From Synechococcus sp. M44_DOE_062 (GTDB lineage Bacteria > Cyanobacteriota > Cyanobacteriia > Thermostichales > Thermostichaceae): a DNA stretch of 64,000 nt. The notes beneath the pieces were generated by a model, which saw only the letters and a list, made by a program, of their open reading frames with translations, searched no databases and was not told the origin of the DNA. Positions 45,553 to 55,342 of this stretch are shown in pieces. The DNA lies in the NCBI GenBank assembly GCA_015295985.1, contig DVDX01000004.1, positions 94,174 to 158,173 of the forward strand. The letters run 5' to 3'. Each line of letters opens with the position of its first letter. The stretch's first letter is position 1. The position numbers and the translations under genes were made by a program.

Positions 45553-45960
45553 ATGCCCACCATTCAGCAACTGATCCGCGAGGAGCGCAGCGTTGCAGCC
45601 CGCAAAACCAAGTCCCCTGCCCTGAAGGGTTGTCCACAGCGGCGGGGGGTTTGCACCCGAGTGTACACAACAACGCCCAAAAAGCCCAACTCCGCACTGC
45701 GAAAAGTGGCTCGCGTTCGCCTCACTTCTGGCTTTGAGGTCACTGCTTACATTCCCGGAATCGGCCACAACCTGCAAGAGCACTCCGTGGTCATGATCCG
45801 CGGTGGACGGGTTAAGGATTTACCTGGCGTGCGTTACCACATCATTCGTGGCACCCTCGACGCTGCAGGGGTAAAAGACCGCAAACAAGGCCGCTCCAAG
45901 TACGGGGCGAAGCGGCCTAAGCCCGGCCAAGCTCCAGCCGCCGCCGGCAAGAAGAAATAA
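45553..45960 (+). CDS. rpsL: 30S ribosomal protein S12
   Basis: A 135-residue protein at the decoding centre. The streptomycin-contact segments [17 protein letters not shown] and [14 protein letters not shown] are present in their normal, sensitive-type form. A basic tail extension ([10 protein letters not shown]) is added. First gene of the str cluster rpsL-rpsG-fusA-tuf-rpsJ. Its promoter should lie in the 75 bases upstream. Confidence 0.96.
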   Translation: MPTIQQLIREERSVAARKTKSPALKGCPQRRGVCTRVYTTTPKKPNSALRKVARVRLTSGFEVTAYIPGIGHNLQEHSVVMIRGGRVKDLPGVRYHIIRGTLDAAGVKDRKQGRSKYGAKRPKPGQAPAAAGKKK

Positions 45961-46047
45961 ATAATTTTGCCCTCACCCTCAACCCCTTACATCTCGCTCG
46001 TCATCTTTCTTGTTGCCATCCCTACTTGAATAGGTAACCCAGTTCTT

Positions 46048-46518
46048 ATGTCTCGCCGCAACCGCGCCCCTCGCCGTGATGTGCCTCCGGATCCTAAGTA
46101 TGGGAGCCGTTTGGTTACTATGCTGATCCGCAAACTGATGATGAGGGGTAAGGCATCCCTGGCTGCCAGAATCCTCTATGAAGCTCTGGACATTGTGCGA
46201 GAGCGCACCGGCCAAGACCCACTGCCCTTGCTGGAAAGTGCCGTTCGCAATGCCACCCCGTTGGTGGAGGTGAAAGCCCGCCGGGTAGGCGGAGCCACTT
46301 ATCAAGTGCCTGTGGAGGTGAGAGGAGAACGGGGCACTTCCCTGGCGCTGCGCTGGTTGGTAACCTTTTCGCGCACTCGTCCAGGTCGCACCATGGCCGC
46401 TAAGTTGGCCAATGAGCTGATCGATGCGGCCAACGAGACTGGCAGCACCATTCGGCGGCGAGAAGAGGTGCATCGCATGGCCGAGGCCAACAAAGCCTTT
46501 GCCCACTACCGCTACTGA
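46048..46518 (+). CDS. rpsG: 30S ribosomal protein S7
   Basis: A 156-residue protein that nucleates assembly of the 30S head. It begins [20 protein letters not shown] and contains [38 protein letters not shown] and the C-terminal [18 protein letters not shown]. Normal length. It lies 87 bases after rpsL and 150 bases ahead of fusA. Confidence 0.96.
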   Translation: MSRRNRAPRRDVPPDPKYGSRLVTMLIRKLMMRGKASLAARILYEALDIVRERTGQDPLPLLESAVRNATPLVEVKARRVGGATYQVPVEVRGERGTSLALRWLVTFSRTRPGRTMAAKLANELIDAANETGSTIRRREEVHRMAEANKAFAHYRY

Positions 46519-46670
46519 ATTAGCCTGGCGGAGCAGGAGGGCTTTTGGGATCCCTGTTCTGCCCGCCCAGAGTTCGAGCAAGGTGGAGAAAAGTCAGCAA
46601 GAAAGATTAGAATTGTAAAAGATTTTTTAGTTTGCCCAAGTCGCAGGGCAACGAGGACTGGGAGGTTGAC

Positions 46671-48794
46671 GTGGCACGCACAGTTCCCCTGGAACGAGTC
46701 CGAAATATTGGCATCGCGGCTCACATCGATGCCGGCAAGACCACGACCACAGAGCGGATTCTCTTCTATTCCGGTCTGGTGCATAAAATTGGCGAAGTGC
46801 ACGATGGAACTGCGGTCACCGATTGGATGGTCCAGGAACGGGAGCGGGGTATTACCATCACCGCTGCGGCCATCACCACCCGTTGGATCAAGCGGGATCC
46901 CGCGAATCCTTCCCAGCCTCTCTCCGGCGCACCAGAGTACACCATCAACATCATCGATACTCCTGGACACGTCGATTTCACCATCGAAGTTGAGCGCTCC
47001 ATGCGAGTGCTGGACGGGGTAATTGCCGTCTTTGACTCGGTGGGCGGCGTGCAGCCTCAGTCTGAGACTGTCTGGCGGCAAGCCAATCGCTACAATGTGC
47101 CCCGCATTGCCTTCGTCAACAAAATGGATCGCATGGGGGCCAATTTCCTCAAGGTTTACAACCAGATCCGGGAGCGCCTCAAGGCCAATGCTGTGCCCAT
47201 CCAACTGCCCATTGGTGCCGAAGACGGGTTTTGCGGCATTGTTGACTTGGTGCGGATGCAAGCCCGCATTTATATGGACGAGATCGGCAAGGACATCCGT
47301 CCGGCTCCCATCCCTGAGGAGATGAAAGATCTCGTGGCGGAGTATCGGGCCAAGCTGGTGGAAGCCGTGGCCGAGACGGACGAAGCTCTGATGGAAAAGT
47401 ACTTTGCTGAAGAGGATCTGAGCGAAGCCGACTTGATGGCAGGTCTGCGCAAAGGCACGATCAGTGGCCAGATTGTGCCGATGCTGTGCGGCTCTGCTTT
47501 TAAGAACAAGGGAGTCCAGATGCTGCTGGATGCGGTGGTGGACTACCTTCCCTCGCCTGTGGATATTCCAGCTATCAAGGGGGTGCTGCCGGATGGCTCA
47601 GAAGTGTCTCGCCGTGCCAGTGACGATGAGCCCTTCTCGGCGCTGGCCTTCAAGTTGATGAGCGATAAGTACGGGGATCTCACTTTCATTCGCGTCTACT
47701 CAGGGGTGTTGACCAAAGGCACTTATGTGCTTAACTCCACCAAAAATAAGAAGGAACGAATCTCACGGCTGGTGGTGCTGAAGGCCGACGAACGCTTGGA
47801 CGTGGATGAGCTGCGGGCAGGGGATCTGGGAGCTGTGGTGGGCCTCAAGGACACCACCACCGGGGACACCCTCTGCGACGAGAATGCGCCGGTGATCTTG
47901 GAGTCTCTGTTTATCCCAGAGCCGGTGATCTCGGTGGCTGTAGAACCCAAAACCAAAGCCGATATCGATAAGCTCTCCAAGGCCCTGCAGGCCCTGGCCA
48001 AGGAGGATCCCACCTTCCGCGTGTCTGTGGATCCCGAGACCAATCAAACCATCATCTCTGGGATGGGCGAGCTGCACCTGGAGATCTTGGTGGATCGCAT
48101 GCTGCGGGAGTTCAACGTGGAAGCGAATGTCGGTAACCCACAGGTGGCCTACCGCGAAACCATTCGCAAGCCAGTTAGCCGTGTGGAAGGCAAGTTCATT
48201 CGCCAAACGGGAGGCCGTGGCCAGTATGGCCATGTGGTTATCGACTTGGAGCCAGCGGAACCGGGTACAGGGTTTGAGTTTGTTTCCAAAATTGTGGGTG
48301 GCGTTGTGCCCAAAGAATACATTGGGCCGGCTGAGCAAGGGATCCGAGAAGCCTGCGAATCCGGCGTGCTGGCGGGCTACCCCTTGATCGACATCCGCGC
48401 CACCCTGGTGGATGGCTCCTACCACGAGGTGGACTCCAGCGAAATGGCCTTTAAGATCGCCGGTTCGATGGCTCTGAAGGAGGCTGCTCGCCGAGCGAGC
48501 CCTACCCTGCTGGAGCCAATGATGAAGGTCGAGGTGGAAGTCCCTGAAGCCTTTGTGGGGGATGTCATCGGGGACATCAACGCCCGCCGCGGCCAGATGG
48601 AGGGGATGAATACAGAAGGCGGCATTACCAAAGTCAATGCCAAGGTTCCGTTGGCGGAGATGTTTGGCTATGCCACCGACATTCGCTCCAAAACCCAGGG
48701 TCGAGGCACCTTCACGATGGAGTTCAGCCACTACGAGGAAGTTCCTCGCAGTATCGCCGAAGCCATCATTGCCAAAAACAAAGGAAATGAGTAG
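46671..48794 (+). CDS. fusA: translation elongation factor G
   Basis: A 707-residue GTPase that drives translocation. GTP motifs: [15 protein letters not shown] (P-loop), [16 protein letters not shown] and [12 protein letters not shown]. Domains II-V follow to the end [17 protein letters not shown] 46671 is the start: GGGAGGT lies 5 bases ahead and the protein then begins [19 protein letters not shown] as in relatives. An earlier TTG at 46632 is open but adds non-conserved sequence. Followed by tuf after 31 bases. Confidence 0.96.
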   Translation: MARTVPLERVRNIGIAAHIDAGKTTTTERILFYSGLVHKIGEVHDGTAVTDWMVQERERGITITAAAITTRWIKRDPANPSQPLSGAPEYTINIIDTPGHVDFTIEVERSMRVLDGVIAVFDSVGGVQPQSETVWRQANRYNVPRIAFVNKMDRMGANFLKVYNQIRERLKANAVPIQLPIGAEDGFCGIVDLVRMQARIYMDEIGKDIRPAPIPEEMKDLVAEYRAKLVEAVAETDEALMEKYFAEEDLSEADLMAGLRKGTISGQIVPMLCGSAFKNKGVQMLLDAVVDYLPSPVDIPAIKGVLPDGSEVSRRASDDEPFSALAFKLMSDKYGDLTFIRVYSGVLTKGTYVLNSTKNKKERISRLVVLKADERLDVDELRAGDLGAVVGLKDTTTGDTLCDENAPVILESLFIPEPVISVAVEPKTKADIDKLSKALQALAKEDPTFRVSVDPETNQTIISGMGELHLEILVDRMLREFNVEANVGNPQVAYRETIRKPVSRVEGKFIRQTGGRGQYGHVVIDLEPAEPGTGFEFVSKIVGGVVPKEYIGPAEQGIREACESGVLAGYPLIDIRATLVDGSYHEVDSSEMAFKIAGSMALKEAARRASPTLLEPMMKVEVEVPEAFVGDVIGDINARRGQMEGMNTEGGITKVNAKVPLAEMFGYATDIRSKTQGRGTFTMEFSHYEEVPRSIAEAIIAKNKGNE

Positions 48795-48825
48795 CTGACT
48801 GAAACCAAAAAGGAAGTGACGATTC

Positions 48826-50055
48826 ATGGCACGCGCTAAGTTTGAACGCACCAAACCCCATGTCAACGTTGGCACCATCGGCCATGTTGACCACGGCAAG
48901 ACCACATTGACGGCTGCCATTACCACCACCCTGGCTGCTTTGGGTCAGGCCACAGCCAAGCGGTACGATGAGATTGACGCAGCGCCAGAGGAAAAAGCTC
49001 GCGGCATCACCATCAACACTGCCCACGTCGAGTATGAGACTGCCAGCCGTCACTACGCCCACGTGGATTGTCCCGGCCACGCCGACTACGTGAAGAACAT
49101 GATCACAGGCGCGGCCCAGATGGACGGAGCCATCCTGGTGGTGTCTGCGGCTGATGGTCCTATGCCCCAAACGCGGGAGCACATTCTGCTGGCCCGGCAG
49201 GTGGGGGTACCTAGCTTGGTGGTCTTCCTAAACAAGGCGGACATGGTGGATGATCCGGAGTTGTTGGAGTTGGTGGAGCTGGAAGTGCGAGAACTTCTCT
49301 CCAAATACGACTTCCCCGGCGACGACGTTCCCATCATCAGAGGATCGGCGCTGAAAGCTCTGGAGAGAATGACTGCCAACCCCAAAACCCAGCGGGGCGA
49401 AGATCCCTGGGTGGACAAAATCTATGAGCTGATGGATGCGGTAGACTCCTACATTCCCACGCCGGAGCGGGATGTGGATAAGCCCTTCCTGATGGCCGTG
49501 GAGGATGTCTTCTCGATTACCGGTCGGGGCACGGTGGCCACGGGCCGGATTGAGCGGGGTCGCATCAAAGTAGGCGAAACGGTGGAACTGGTGGGCCTGC
49601 GGGAAACTCGCTCCACCACCGTTACCGGCCTGGAGATGTTCCAAAAAACCCTCGACGAAGGGATCGCCGGCGACAACGTGGGTGTGCTGTTGCGGGGCAT
49701 TCAGAAGAACGAAGTGGAGCGCGGCATGGTGTTGGCCAAGCCCAAGACCATTACTCCTCACACCAACTTCGAGTCTGAGGTGTATGTCCTCAAGAAGGAG
49801 GAAGGAGGTCGCCACACGCCCTTCTTTGCCGGCTATCGCCCTCAGTTCTACGTGCGCACCACCGATGTAACCGGCACCGTTTCTTCCTTTACGGCTGACG
49901 ATGGATCCCAGCCGGAGATGGTGATGCCCGGCGACCGCGTCAAGATGACGGTGGAGCTGATCCAGCCCATCGCCATTGAGCAGGGGATGCGCTTTGCCAT
50001 CCGCGAGGGTGGCCGTACCGTCGGAGCGGGTGTTGTCTCCAAGATCCTGAAGTAA
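48826..50055 (+). CDS. tuf: translation elongation factor Tu
   Basis: A 409-residue GTPase carrying aminoacyl-tRNA to the ribosome. GTP motifs: [27 protein letters not shown] and NKADMVDD, then domains 2 and 3 to [24 protein letters not shown] upstream is the ribosome binding site. The position after fusA is the standard str-operon place. Confidence 0.97.
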   Translation: MARAKFERTKPHVNVGTIGHVDHGKTTLTAAITTTLAALGQATAKRYDEIDAAPEEKARGITINTAHVEYETASRHYAHVDCPGHADYVKNMITGAAQMDGAILVVSAADGPMPQTREHILLARQVGVPSLVVFLNKADMVDDPELLELVELEVRELLSKYDFPGDDVPIIRGSALKALERMTANPKTQRGEDPWVDKIYELMDAVDSYIPTPERDVDKPFLMAVEDVFSITGRGTVATGRIERGRIKVGETVELVGLRETRSTTVTGLEMFQKTLDEGIAGDNVGVLLRGIQKNEVERGMVLAKPKTITPHTNFESEVYVLKKEEGGRHTPFFAGYRPQFYVRTTDVTGTVSSFTADDGSQPEMVMPGDRVKMTVELIQPIAIEQGMRFAIREGGRTVGAGVVSKILK

Positions 50056-50179
50056 GCTGCTTTATCCCGGCAGGGAGTGAGTGCTGGCGGCCCTAGACCA
50101 ACTCGGTCGCGATAGCGGTGCGGAGCACTTTCCCTGCTGGCTTTTTTGAGTTCACCGTTCTCTGGATCGTTCCCCGGCC

Positions 50180-50497
50180 ATGCCTACCTTGACTCAACAG
50201 AAAATTCGCATCCGCCTGAAGGCTTACGACCATCGGCTGCTGGATACTTCCTGCGACAAAATCGTGGACACGGCCCGTCGTACCGACGCTGTACCGGTTG
50301 GCCCGATTCCTTTGCCTACGCGGCGCCGCATCTACTGTGTGCTGCGTTCCCCGCACACCGACAAGGACTCGCGGGAACATTTTGAAACCCGCACCCACCG
50401 GCGCATTATCGACATCTATTCCCCCTCTTCCAAAACCATCGATGCTCTCATGAAGCTGGATCTGCCGGCAGGGGTGGATATTGAGGTGAAGTTGTAA
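50180..50497 (+). CDS. rpsJ: 30S ribosomal protein S10
   Basis: A 105-residue protein of the 30S head, beginning [20 protein letters not shown] and containing [20 protein letters not shown] and [20 protein letters not shown]. In cyanobacteria rpsJ commonly ends the str cluster, as here. A GGTGCGGAGCAC dispersed repeat copy lies in the 124-base gap after tuf, at 50106-50131. Confidence 0.96.
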   Translation: MPTLTQQKIRIRLKAYDHRLLDTSCDKIVDTARRTDAVPVGPIPLPTRRRIYCVLRSPHTDKDSREHFETRTHRRIIDIYSPSSKTIDALMKLDLPAGVDIEVKL

Positions 50498-50561
50498 TGG
50501 ATCTACAGGGATCCCCCGCTTTTGCAGTGGTTGCGTAGAGCTTGGATGAGGGTGGCAGCGG

Positions 50562-51479
50562 GTGACGACATTGGTTGAGCCGGTTGACCGCGATAGGGGT
50601 GCAGAGCACTTGCAGGAGTTGACAGCTCCAGATGCAGCCACTTCTCCCATCCCGGTTTTGGTGGTGGGGGCCCTGGGCAAAATGGGGCGAGAAGTGGTTC
50701 GGGCCGTTGCGCAGACGCCCGACATGAAGTTAGTGGGGGCGGTGGCCCGCTCTCAACTGGGCTCAGACATTGGCGAGGTGCTGGGCCTGGGATCCCTGGG
50801 GGTGGAGATTACCGATGACTTGTCGGGGCAGTTGCTGAGGTTGTCGCAGCGGAGTAGCCGCGGCGTAATGGTGGATTTTACCCATCCTCGGTCGGCCTTC
50901 GAGCATGTTCGTTCGGCCATTGCCTTTGGCGTGCGTCCGGTGGTGGGGACGACGGGCCTGACGCCGGAGCAGGTGGAGCGGCTGCGGGATCTGGCGGATA
51001 AGTCGGGTGTCGGCTGTTTGATTGCGCCCAATTTTGCCATCGGCATGATTTTGCTGCAGCAGATGGCCCTGCAGGCGGCGCAGTATTTTGACCATGTTGA
51101 GATCATCGAGCTGCACCACAACCGCAAAGCAGATGCCCCCAGTGGTACGGCTCTACAGACGGCACAACGGCTGGGACAATTGGGCAAAGCCTTTAACCCG
51201 CCTGTTCGCGACAGTGGGACGGAGTCCTCAGTGGAAGAAAAAGAGCTGATCCCCGGTGCGCGGGGAGGGATCTCCGGCCCCAACATCCCCATTCACAGTG
51301 TTCGCCTGCCGGGGTTGATTGCCCATCAGGAAGTCATCTTTGGTGGGATGGGGCAAACCCTCACCTTGAGACACGACACCACGGATCGGATAGCTTTTAT
51401 GCCGGGGGTGATCCTGGGGATCCGCAAGGTGCTGCAGCTTCAAGGTCTGGTCTACGGGCTGGAGCAGGTGTTGAGCTAG
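50562..51479 (+). CDS. dapB: 4-hydroxy-tetrahydrodipicolinate reductase
   Basis: A 305-residue enzyme of lysine and diaminopimelate synthesis. The nucleotide motif [16 protein letters not shown] is near residue 32. The conserved [19 protein letters not shown] and the substrate segment [16 protein letters not shown] follow, then the C-terminal [13 protein letters not shown]. Start GTG 50562. Two dispersed repeats lie inside: one near the N-terminus at 50586-50611 (read [12 protein letters not shown]) and one at 51204-51229 (read [10 protein letters not shown]) in a surface-loop position before [13 protein letters not shown]. It overlaps metF convergently by 4 bases. Confidence 0.92.
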   Translation: MTTLVEPVDRDRGAEHLQELTAPDAATSPIPVLVVGALGKMGREVVRAVAQTPDMKLVGAVARSQLGSDIGEVLGLGSLGVEITDDLSGQLLRLSQRSSRGVMVDFTHPRSAFEHVRSAIAFGVRPVVGTTGLTPEQVERLRDLADKSGVGCLIAPNFAIGMILLQQMALQAAQYFDHVEIIELHHNRKADAPSGTALQTAQRLGQLGKAFNPPVRDSGTESSVEEKELIPGARGGISGPNIPIHSVRLPGLIAHQEVIFGGMGQTLTLRHDTTDRIAFMPGVILGIRKVLQLQGLVYGLEQVLS

Positions 51480-52393
51480 CAGGTTAGGGGAGGGATCCCG
51501 GCCTCATCCAGAATGCGGGGGATGAGGTGCTCGGCTTTGACGGCCATCAAATGCACCCCGTGGCAGATCTGGCGGGCCTGGCGCACCTGTTCGGCGGCAA
51601 TGCGGATCCCTTCTTCCAGGGGGTGGGCAGCGTTGGCCAGCCGCTGGATGATTCCATCTGGGATCTTCACTCCTGGCAGGTTGCGGTTGATAAACTCGGC
51701 ATTTTTGGCCGACTTGAGCAAGAAGATGCCGGCCAGGATGGGCTTGCCGGCGGGGCGGCCCAGCTTATCCATGAAGCGCTCCAGTTGTTCAAAGTCGGTA
51801 ACCATCTGGCTTTGGAAAAATTGGGCTCCGTTTTCCAGCTTGCGGTGGAAGCGCCGCTCCAGGCCGGAAAAGCTGCCCGATTGGGGTTCTACCGCTGCCC
51901 CTGGCAACAAATGGGTGCCCCCATCCGGAAGAGGTTTGCCATTGCAGTCGAGGCCGTTGTTCAGCCGTTGGATAAGCTGCAGCAGGCGCACCGATTCCAG
52001 ATCAAATACGGCGCGGGCATCGGGGCAATCGCCGATGTGGATGGGATCCCCGGTGAGGGCTAACACATTGCGCAGGCCGAGGGCTGAGGCCCCCAACAGA
52101 TCCCCTTGCAGGGCCAGACGGTTGCGATCCCGACAGGCCAACTGCAGGATCGGTTCAACACCTGCCTGATGCAACAGCAGCGAGGCCGCCAACGGGCTCA
52201 TGCGGGCCATGGCTCGGTTGGAGTCCGTGATGTTGATGGCATGCACCCGCCCCTTGAGCTGCTGGGCCAAAGACAGCAGGGTGCTGGTGTCGGATCCCTT
52301 GGGGGGGGTGATCTCGGCGGTGAGCAGAAATTCCCCCCGCTGGATGGCCTGGGCGAAGCGGGACAGGGGAGGTGATGAGGGGATCAGGGCCAC
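51476..52393 (-). CDS. metF: methylenetetrahydrofolate reductase
   Basis: A 305-residue FAD enzyme reducing methylene- to methyl-tetrahydrofolate for methionine synthesis. It begins [20 protein letters not shown] and contains [28 protein letters not shown], and [19 protein letters not shown]. Near the end is the C-terminal [17 protein letters not shown]. Length and order match the MetF fold. The start is GTG 52393. Confidence 0.88.
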   Translation of the reverse strand: MALIPSSPPLSRFAQAIQRGEFLLTAEITPPKGSDTSTLLSLAQQLKGRVHAINITDSNRAMARMSPLAASLLLHQAGVEPILQLACRDRNRLALQGDLLGASALGLRNVLALTGDPIHIGDCPDARAVFDLESVRLLQLIQRLNNGLDCNGKPLPDGGTHLLPGAAVEPQSGSFSGLERRFHRKLENGAQFFQSQMVTDFEQLERFMDKLGRPAGKPILAGIFLLKSAKNAEFINRNLPGVKIPDGIIQRLANAAHPLEEGIRIAAEQVRQARQICHGVHLMAVKAEHLIPRILDEAGIPPLTC

Positions 52394-52470
52394 AATTTCG
52401 GCAGAAAGGGTAAAACGGCTGGCCTATTATCAACTTTTCCGGGAGGTTTTTCCAGACCGGTCGTCCTTTC

Positions 52471-54144
52471 TCAAGGCTTGGGCGAGGGAAGGGGGCTGGG
52501 CGGGAGTTGCACCTGCATTTCCCCCAGCCATATCTGGGGATCCCCCTGTTGCAGATGCTGCCGCCAATCCTGTGCGGCTGCGGGGGGGATCCCGTCCGGG
52601 CTTAAAGTCCAGCTCCAGCCAATCACCTGAGGCCAGCGCTGCGCCTCTAGACCTTCCAGCAGCGGTTGAGAGGCTGCGGAGCCCGGAGCTGGCCCGCGGA
52701 TCACCACAGGCACTTTCGGGTTGAGGGCTTCGAGGCGACGATACACCGATGCAAAGGTAGCGGGATCCCCTGCTAGGCTTAGCCAGTCCATCTCAGGGAA
52801 GTTAGCCCAGGTGGACAGGGCCTCTGCATCTTCTCCGTCCAGCTCCACCACCCAGAGCAAATTGGCCGAGGACTCCGTCCCGCTAACGCCAGCAGAGCGC
52901 AGGGTTTGCATCAGGTGTTGGTAGGCCCGTTGTTGCAGGGAGGAGTCCGTCCCACTACCGCGAACGGGATCCCTGTCGCCGACAACGACAGCCAGGATGA
53001 TGGGGGTGGCAAAGCGCTGGATCCCGCGGGCCCAAGAGCGCAAGGTCTCATCGTGATCCCCATTGGCCAAGGCGGAAAGTTGGGCCGGATCCAGCCGCAG
53101 GCGCAGGTAGGGGACTGAGCCGCTTTCCCGCAGGCGACTGGCCAACTGCTGCGGAAAGTCCTGGCGGGGATCCCAGAGGTGATCCACGGCTGCCCAGGCG
53201 GGGGGTTGACCAATGGCCTGGCGGTAGGACAAGAGCTGATCCCAAGTGGGAATGCCCGGCCAAGCAGCCCCGTGATATAGCCGGCCCGGAGGCGGCGGCA
53301 GCGGCCTACCCCGTTGAAAGGGGGCAGAGTCGGGTGGGATCGGCGAGGTGAGGACAACCTCCAGCCGCAGCGGCGGCAAGACCTCACCGGCACCGGGATC
53401 CGGCAGCGAGACAGGAAGGATCCAACTGCGCTCCTGGAACTGGCCTCGGCTGATCTGCTGGGTGTGGAAGTCCTGGGGAGGCGGCAGCGGTTCCAGGGCC
53501 TCTTCCCCCAAAAGCGCCCGCTGAACCCTTAGGCGCACCCCTTCGCCGGGGTGAACCAGGGGCGTGGTGGTATCCAGATGAAAGCTGCCGCTGAGCGTGA
53601 TAGCAGCACGGAGTCCTGGACGGCTGGAAATCTCATGGGGCTGAACTCGAAAGGAGAAGGTGAGCTGATCAGGGCGGTAGGTGCCCAGAGCGCGGGAAGA
53701 AGGGGTGGGGGGCGGGGATCCCGGCTGCCATTGGAGGCTCTCGCAGTCGGTACAGGGGAGAATGGCCTGGGGATGGAGCGAAAGGGGGGCCTCGCGGGCG
53801 GATTGCAGTTGCTCAGCAGTGATGACAAAGCTGGCCCAAAGGTGCTTCAGGCGGGGCTCGTGACCGGGCTGAATATCGGAAAAGGAGCGGCCTTCGGGAG
53901 TGGCCGTCCGCGTGCCGGCAGCAGCGCCATCCAGAGGGACTGTAGAAACCGGGTCGCCAGCACATCCCCCCAAAAAACTGACCGACAAAGTCAGCAGCAG
54001 CGCCCAGCCGCAAGTGCTCCGCACCGCTACCGCGAGAGTGCTCCGCACCGCTACCGCGAGAGTGCTCCGCACCGCTACCGCGAGAGTGCTCCGCACCGCT
54101 ACCGCGATTGAGGGGTTAAGTTTGCCGTTGGATGGCTGCCCCAT
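52471..54144 (-). CDS. lipoprotein with repeat-built N-terminus, possible GH26-like barrel
   Basis: A 557-residue protein. The N-terminus holds four in-frame copies of an 8-residue unit (LAVAVRST) encoded by a tandem 24-bp repeat, then the hydrophobic segment LLLTLSVSFLGGC with a lipobox cysteine. The first half is beta-rich. The second half (WPGIPTWDQLLSYRQAIGQP, VPYLRLRLDPAQLSA, FPEMDWLSLAGDPATF) resembles a beta/alpha barrel like the GH26 glycosidase fold, but I see no certain catalytic pair. Two more repeats inside are read DPVRGSGTDSS and AGVSGTESS (52941-52965, 52869-52890). Likely an outer-layer lipoprotein; function unknown. Confidence 0.65.
   Translation of the reverse strand: MGQPSNGKLNPSIAVAVRSTLAVAVRSTLAVAVRSTLAVAVRSTCGWALLLTLSVSFLGGCAGDPVSTVPLDGAAAGTRTATPEGRSFSDIQPGHEPRLKHLWASFVITAEQLQSAREAPLSLHPQAILPCTDCESLQWQPGSPPPTPSSRALGTYRPDQLTFSFRVQPHEISSRPGLRAAITLSGSFHLDTTTPLVHPGEGVRLRVQRALLGEEALEPLPPPQDFHTQQISRGQFQERSWILPVSLPDPGAGEVLPPLRLEVVLTSPIPPDSAPFQRGRPLPPPPGRLYHGAAWPGIPTWDQLLSYRQAIGQPPAWAAVDHLWDPRQDFPQQLASRLRESGSVPYLRLRLDPAQLSALANGDHDETLRSWARGIQRFATPIILAVVVGDRDPVRGSGTDSSLQQRAYQHLMQTLRSAGVSGTESSANLLWVVELDGEDAEALSTWANFPEMDWLSLAGDPATFASVYRRLEALNPKVPVVIRGPAPGSAASQPLLEGLEAQRWPQVIGWSWTLSPDGIPPAAAQDWRQHLQQGDPQIWLGEMQVQLPPSPLPSPKP
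54014..54107 (+). repeat. four tandem copies of a 24-bp dispersed repeat
   Basis: Four units, each starting GTGCTCCGCACCGCTACCGC (54014, 54038, 54062, 54086), the last shortened by two bases. They are the reverse complement of the GGTGCGGAGCAC dispersed repeat and lie in the signal-peptide coding part of the lipoprotein gene. A multiple of 3 keeps the frame. Confidence 0.9.
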
Positions 54145-54368
54145 GCTCTCACCTCAATACACCACTCCTATCCGGCCACCGCAGGGAGTCGCTGCCGCTC
54201 TCGTCTTGTGAACGGTGCGGTTCCCGACAGGGCACCAACGCAAACGGACAGCAAGATCCCTTTCCCTCCGGTTGCTAGAGGGATCCTCGCCCAGAGGCAC
54301 ACCCTTTGAGATTGATCCCGATCACACCCGTTGCTGGACGGGAAAGGTCTCCGTCCTACCCAGGCGAA

Positions 54369-55277
54369 CTATCCCTGCGGCACGGTTGCGACTTCTGGGT
54401 AAATGGTCAGGATCCCTTCGTAGAGGATTTGGCCGGGCTGCAACTCCAAGCGGTCGATGCGCACGCCGGGATCCAACTGAATGGGGAAATCGGCCAGGCC
54501 GGGGATGGGGATCTCTTGGCCTTCGCTCACCCAAAGGGGATTGACCAGCCGCAACCGGTTGGGGCCTTGGGCTTCTAGGCCGGTCAGCACCGTCACCGGC
54601 GCTTCCACCCCTTCCGGAGTGGTCAGGTTAGCCTGGATGCGCAGCCGACCCTGTTCCAGCGTGACCTGAGGCTGGCGGATGAGAAAGGGCACCACTTGGC
54701 CCCCAACGGGCAACTGCACCTGGGCCTGGGCCAGTTGGGCTTGGATGAGAGGAGCCTGAAGGGTGCGGTTCAGGTCTTCCTCGGTGAGGCGTAAACTCAC
54801 CTGCACCGGCACAGGGGCCAATAGCCGCAGCGGGCTCAGTCCCTGGATGGCTTCGCCCACATTGAGGCGAATATCCTGGCCCTGCAGCCGCAGATGGCTG
54901 ACCTGAAAGCCTTGATAGCTGAGGTTGTCTCCCGACACCTGGGCCTGAGGGATCTGCCCATTCAAAATCTGGGCGTCGGAGCCGACAATTTGTACTTGCA
55001 GGTTATCGACCCTCTGCACCTCCGAACGGATCCAAGCGGCCACCAAAGGGCTGAGAAGGGATCCGGCAATTTGGGCAAATCCGGGCCAAGGCCAAAACAT
55101 GGTGGGTAGGCTGAGCAGCAATGCGAACCCCAGCCGCTGCCCTGCTTGCGAGAGCCGTTGGCGGCGACAAGCTGCCAATTGGGCTTGGAGAGGAGATGGA
55201 GCCGGATCAGGCTGATGGCAAGACGTGAGCAGCACTGGATACCTCAGGAGCAACAACAAGTGATGGTTTCCACCCAA
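54369..55277 (-). CDS. DUF2993 (LmeA-like) lipid-binding family protein
   Basis: A 302-residue protein of the DUF2993 group, phospholipid-binding relatives of LmeA. An N-terminal hydrophobic stretch (LGFALLLSLPTMFWPWPGFA) fits a signal or membrane anchor. The beta-rich domain follows (VDNLQVQIVGSDAQILNGQI, VSLRLTEEDLNRTLQAPLIQ, NLTTPEGVEAPVTVLTGLEA). Start uncertain: the frame opens at 55277 with a poor N-terminus. Periplasmic or membrane location is inferred. Confidence 0.75.
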   Translation of the reverse strand: MGGNHHLLLLLRYPVLLTSCHQPDPAPSPLQAQLAACRRQRLSQAGQRLGFALLLSLPTMFWPWPGFAQIAGSLLSPLVAAWIRSEVQRVDNLQVQIVGSDAQILNGQIPQAQVSGDNLSYQGFQVSHLRLQGQDIRLNVGEAIQGLSPLRLLAPVPVQVSLRLTEEDLNRTLQAPLIQAQLAQAQVQLPVGGQVVPFLIRQPQVTLEQGRLRIQANLTTPEGVEAPVTVLTGLEAQGPNRLRLVNPLWVSEGQEIPIPGLADFPIQLDPGVRIDRLELQPGQILYEGILTIYPEVATVPQG

Positions 55278-55342
55278 ACTACGACCAGACTAGGGCAGGA
55301 TTGCTCCACCGAACAGAGGGATCCCCCGCACACTTGGAGAGG

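Noticed and set aside
54014..54107. Tandem repeats considered as a CRISPR array
   Set aside because: The 24-bp units abut with no spacers between them.
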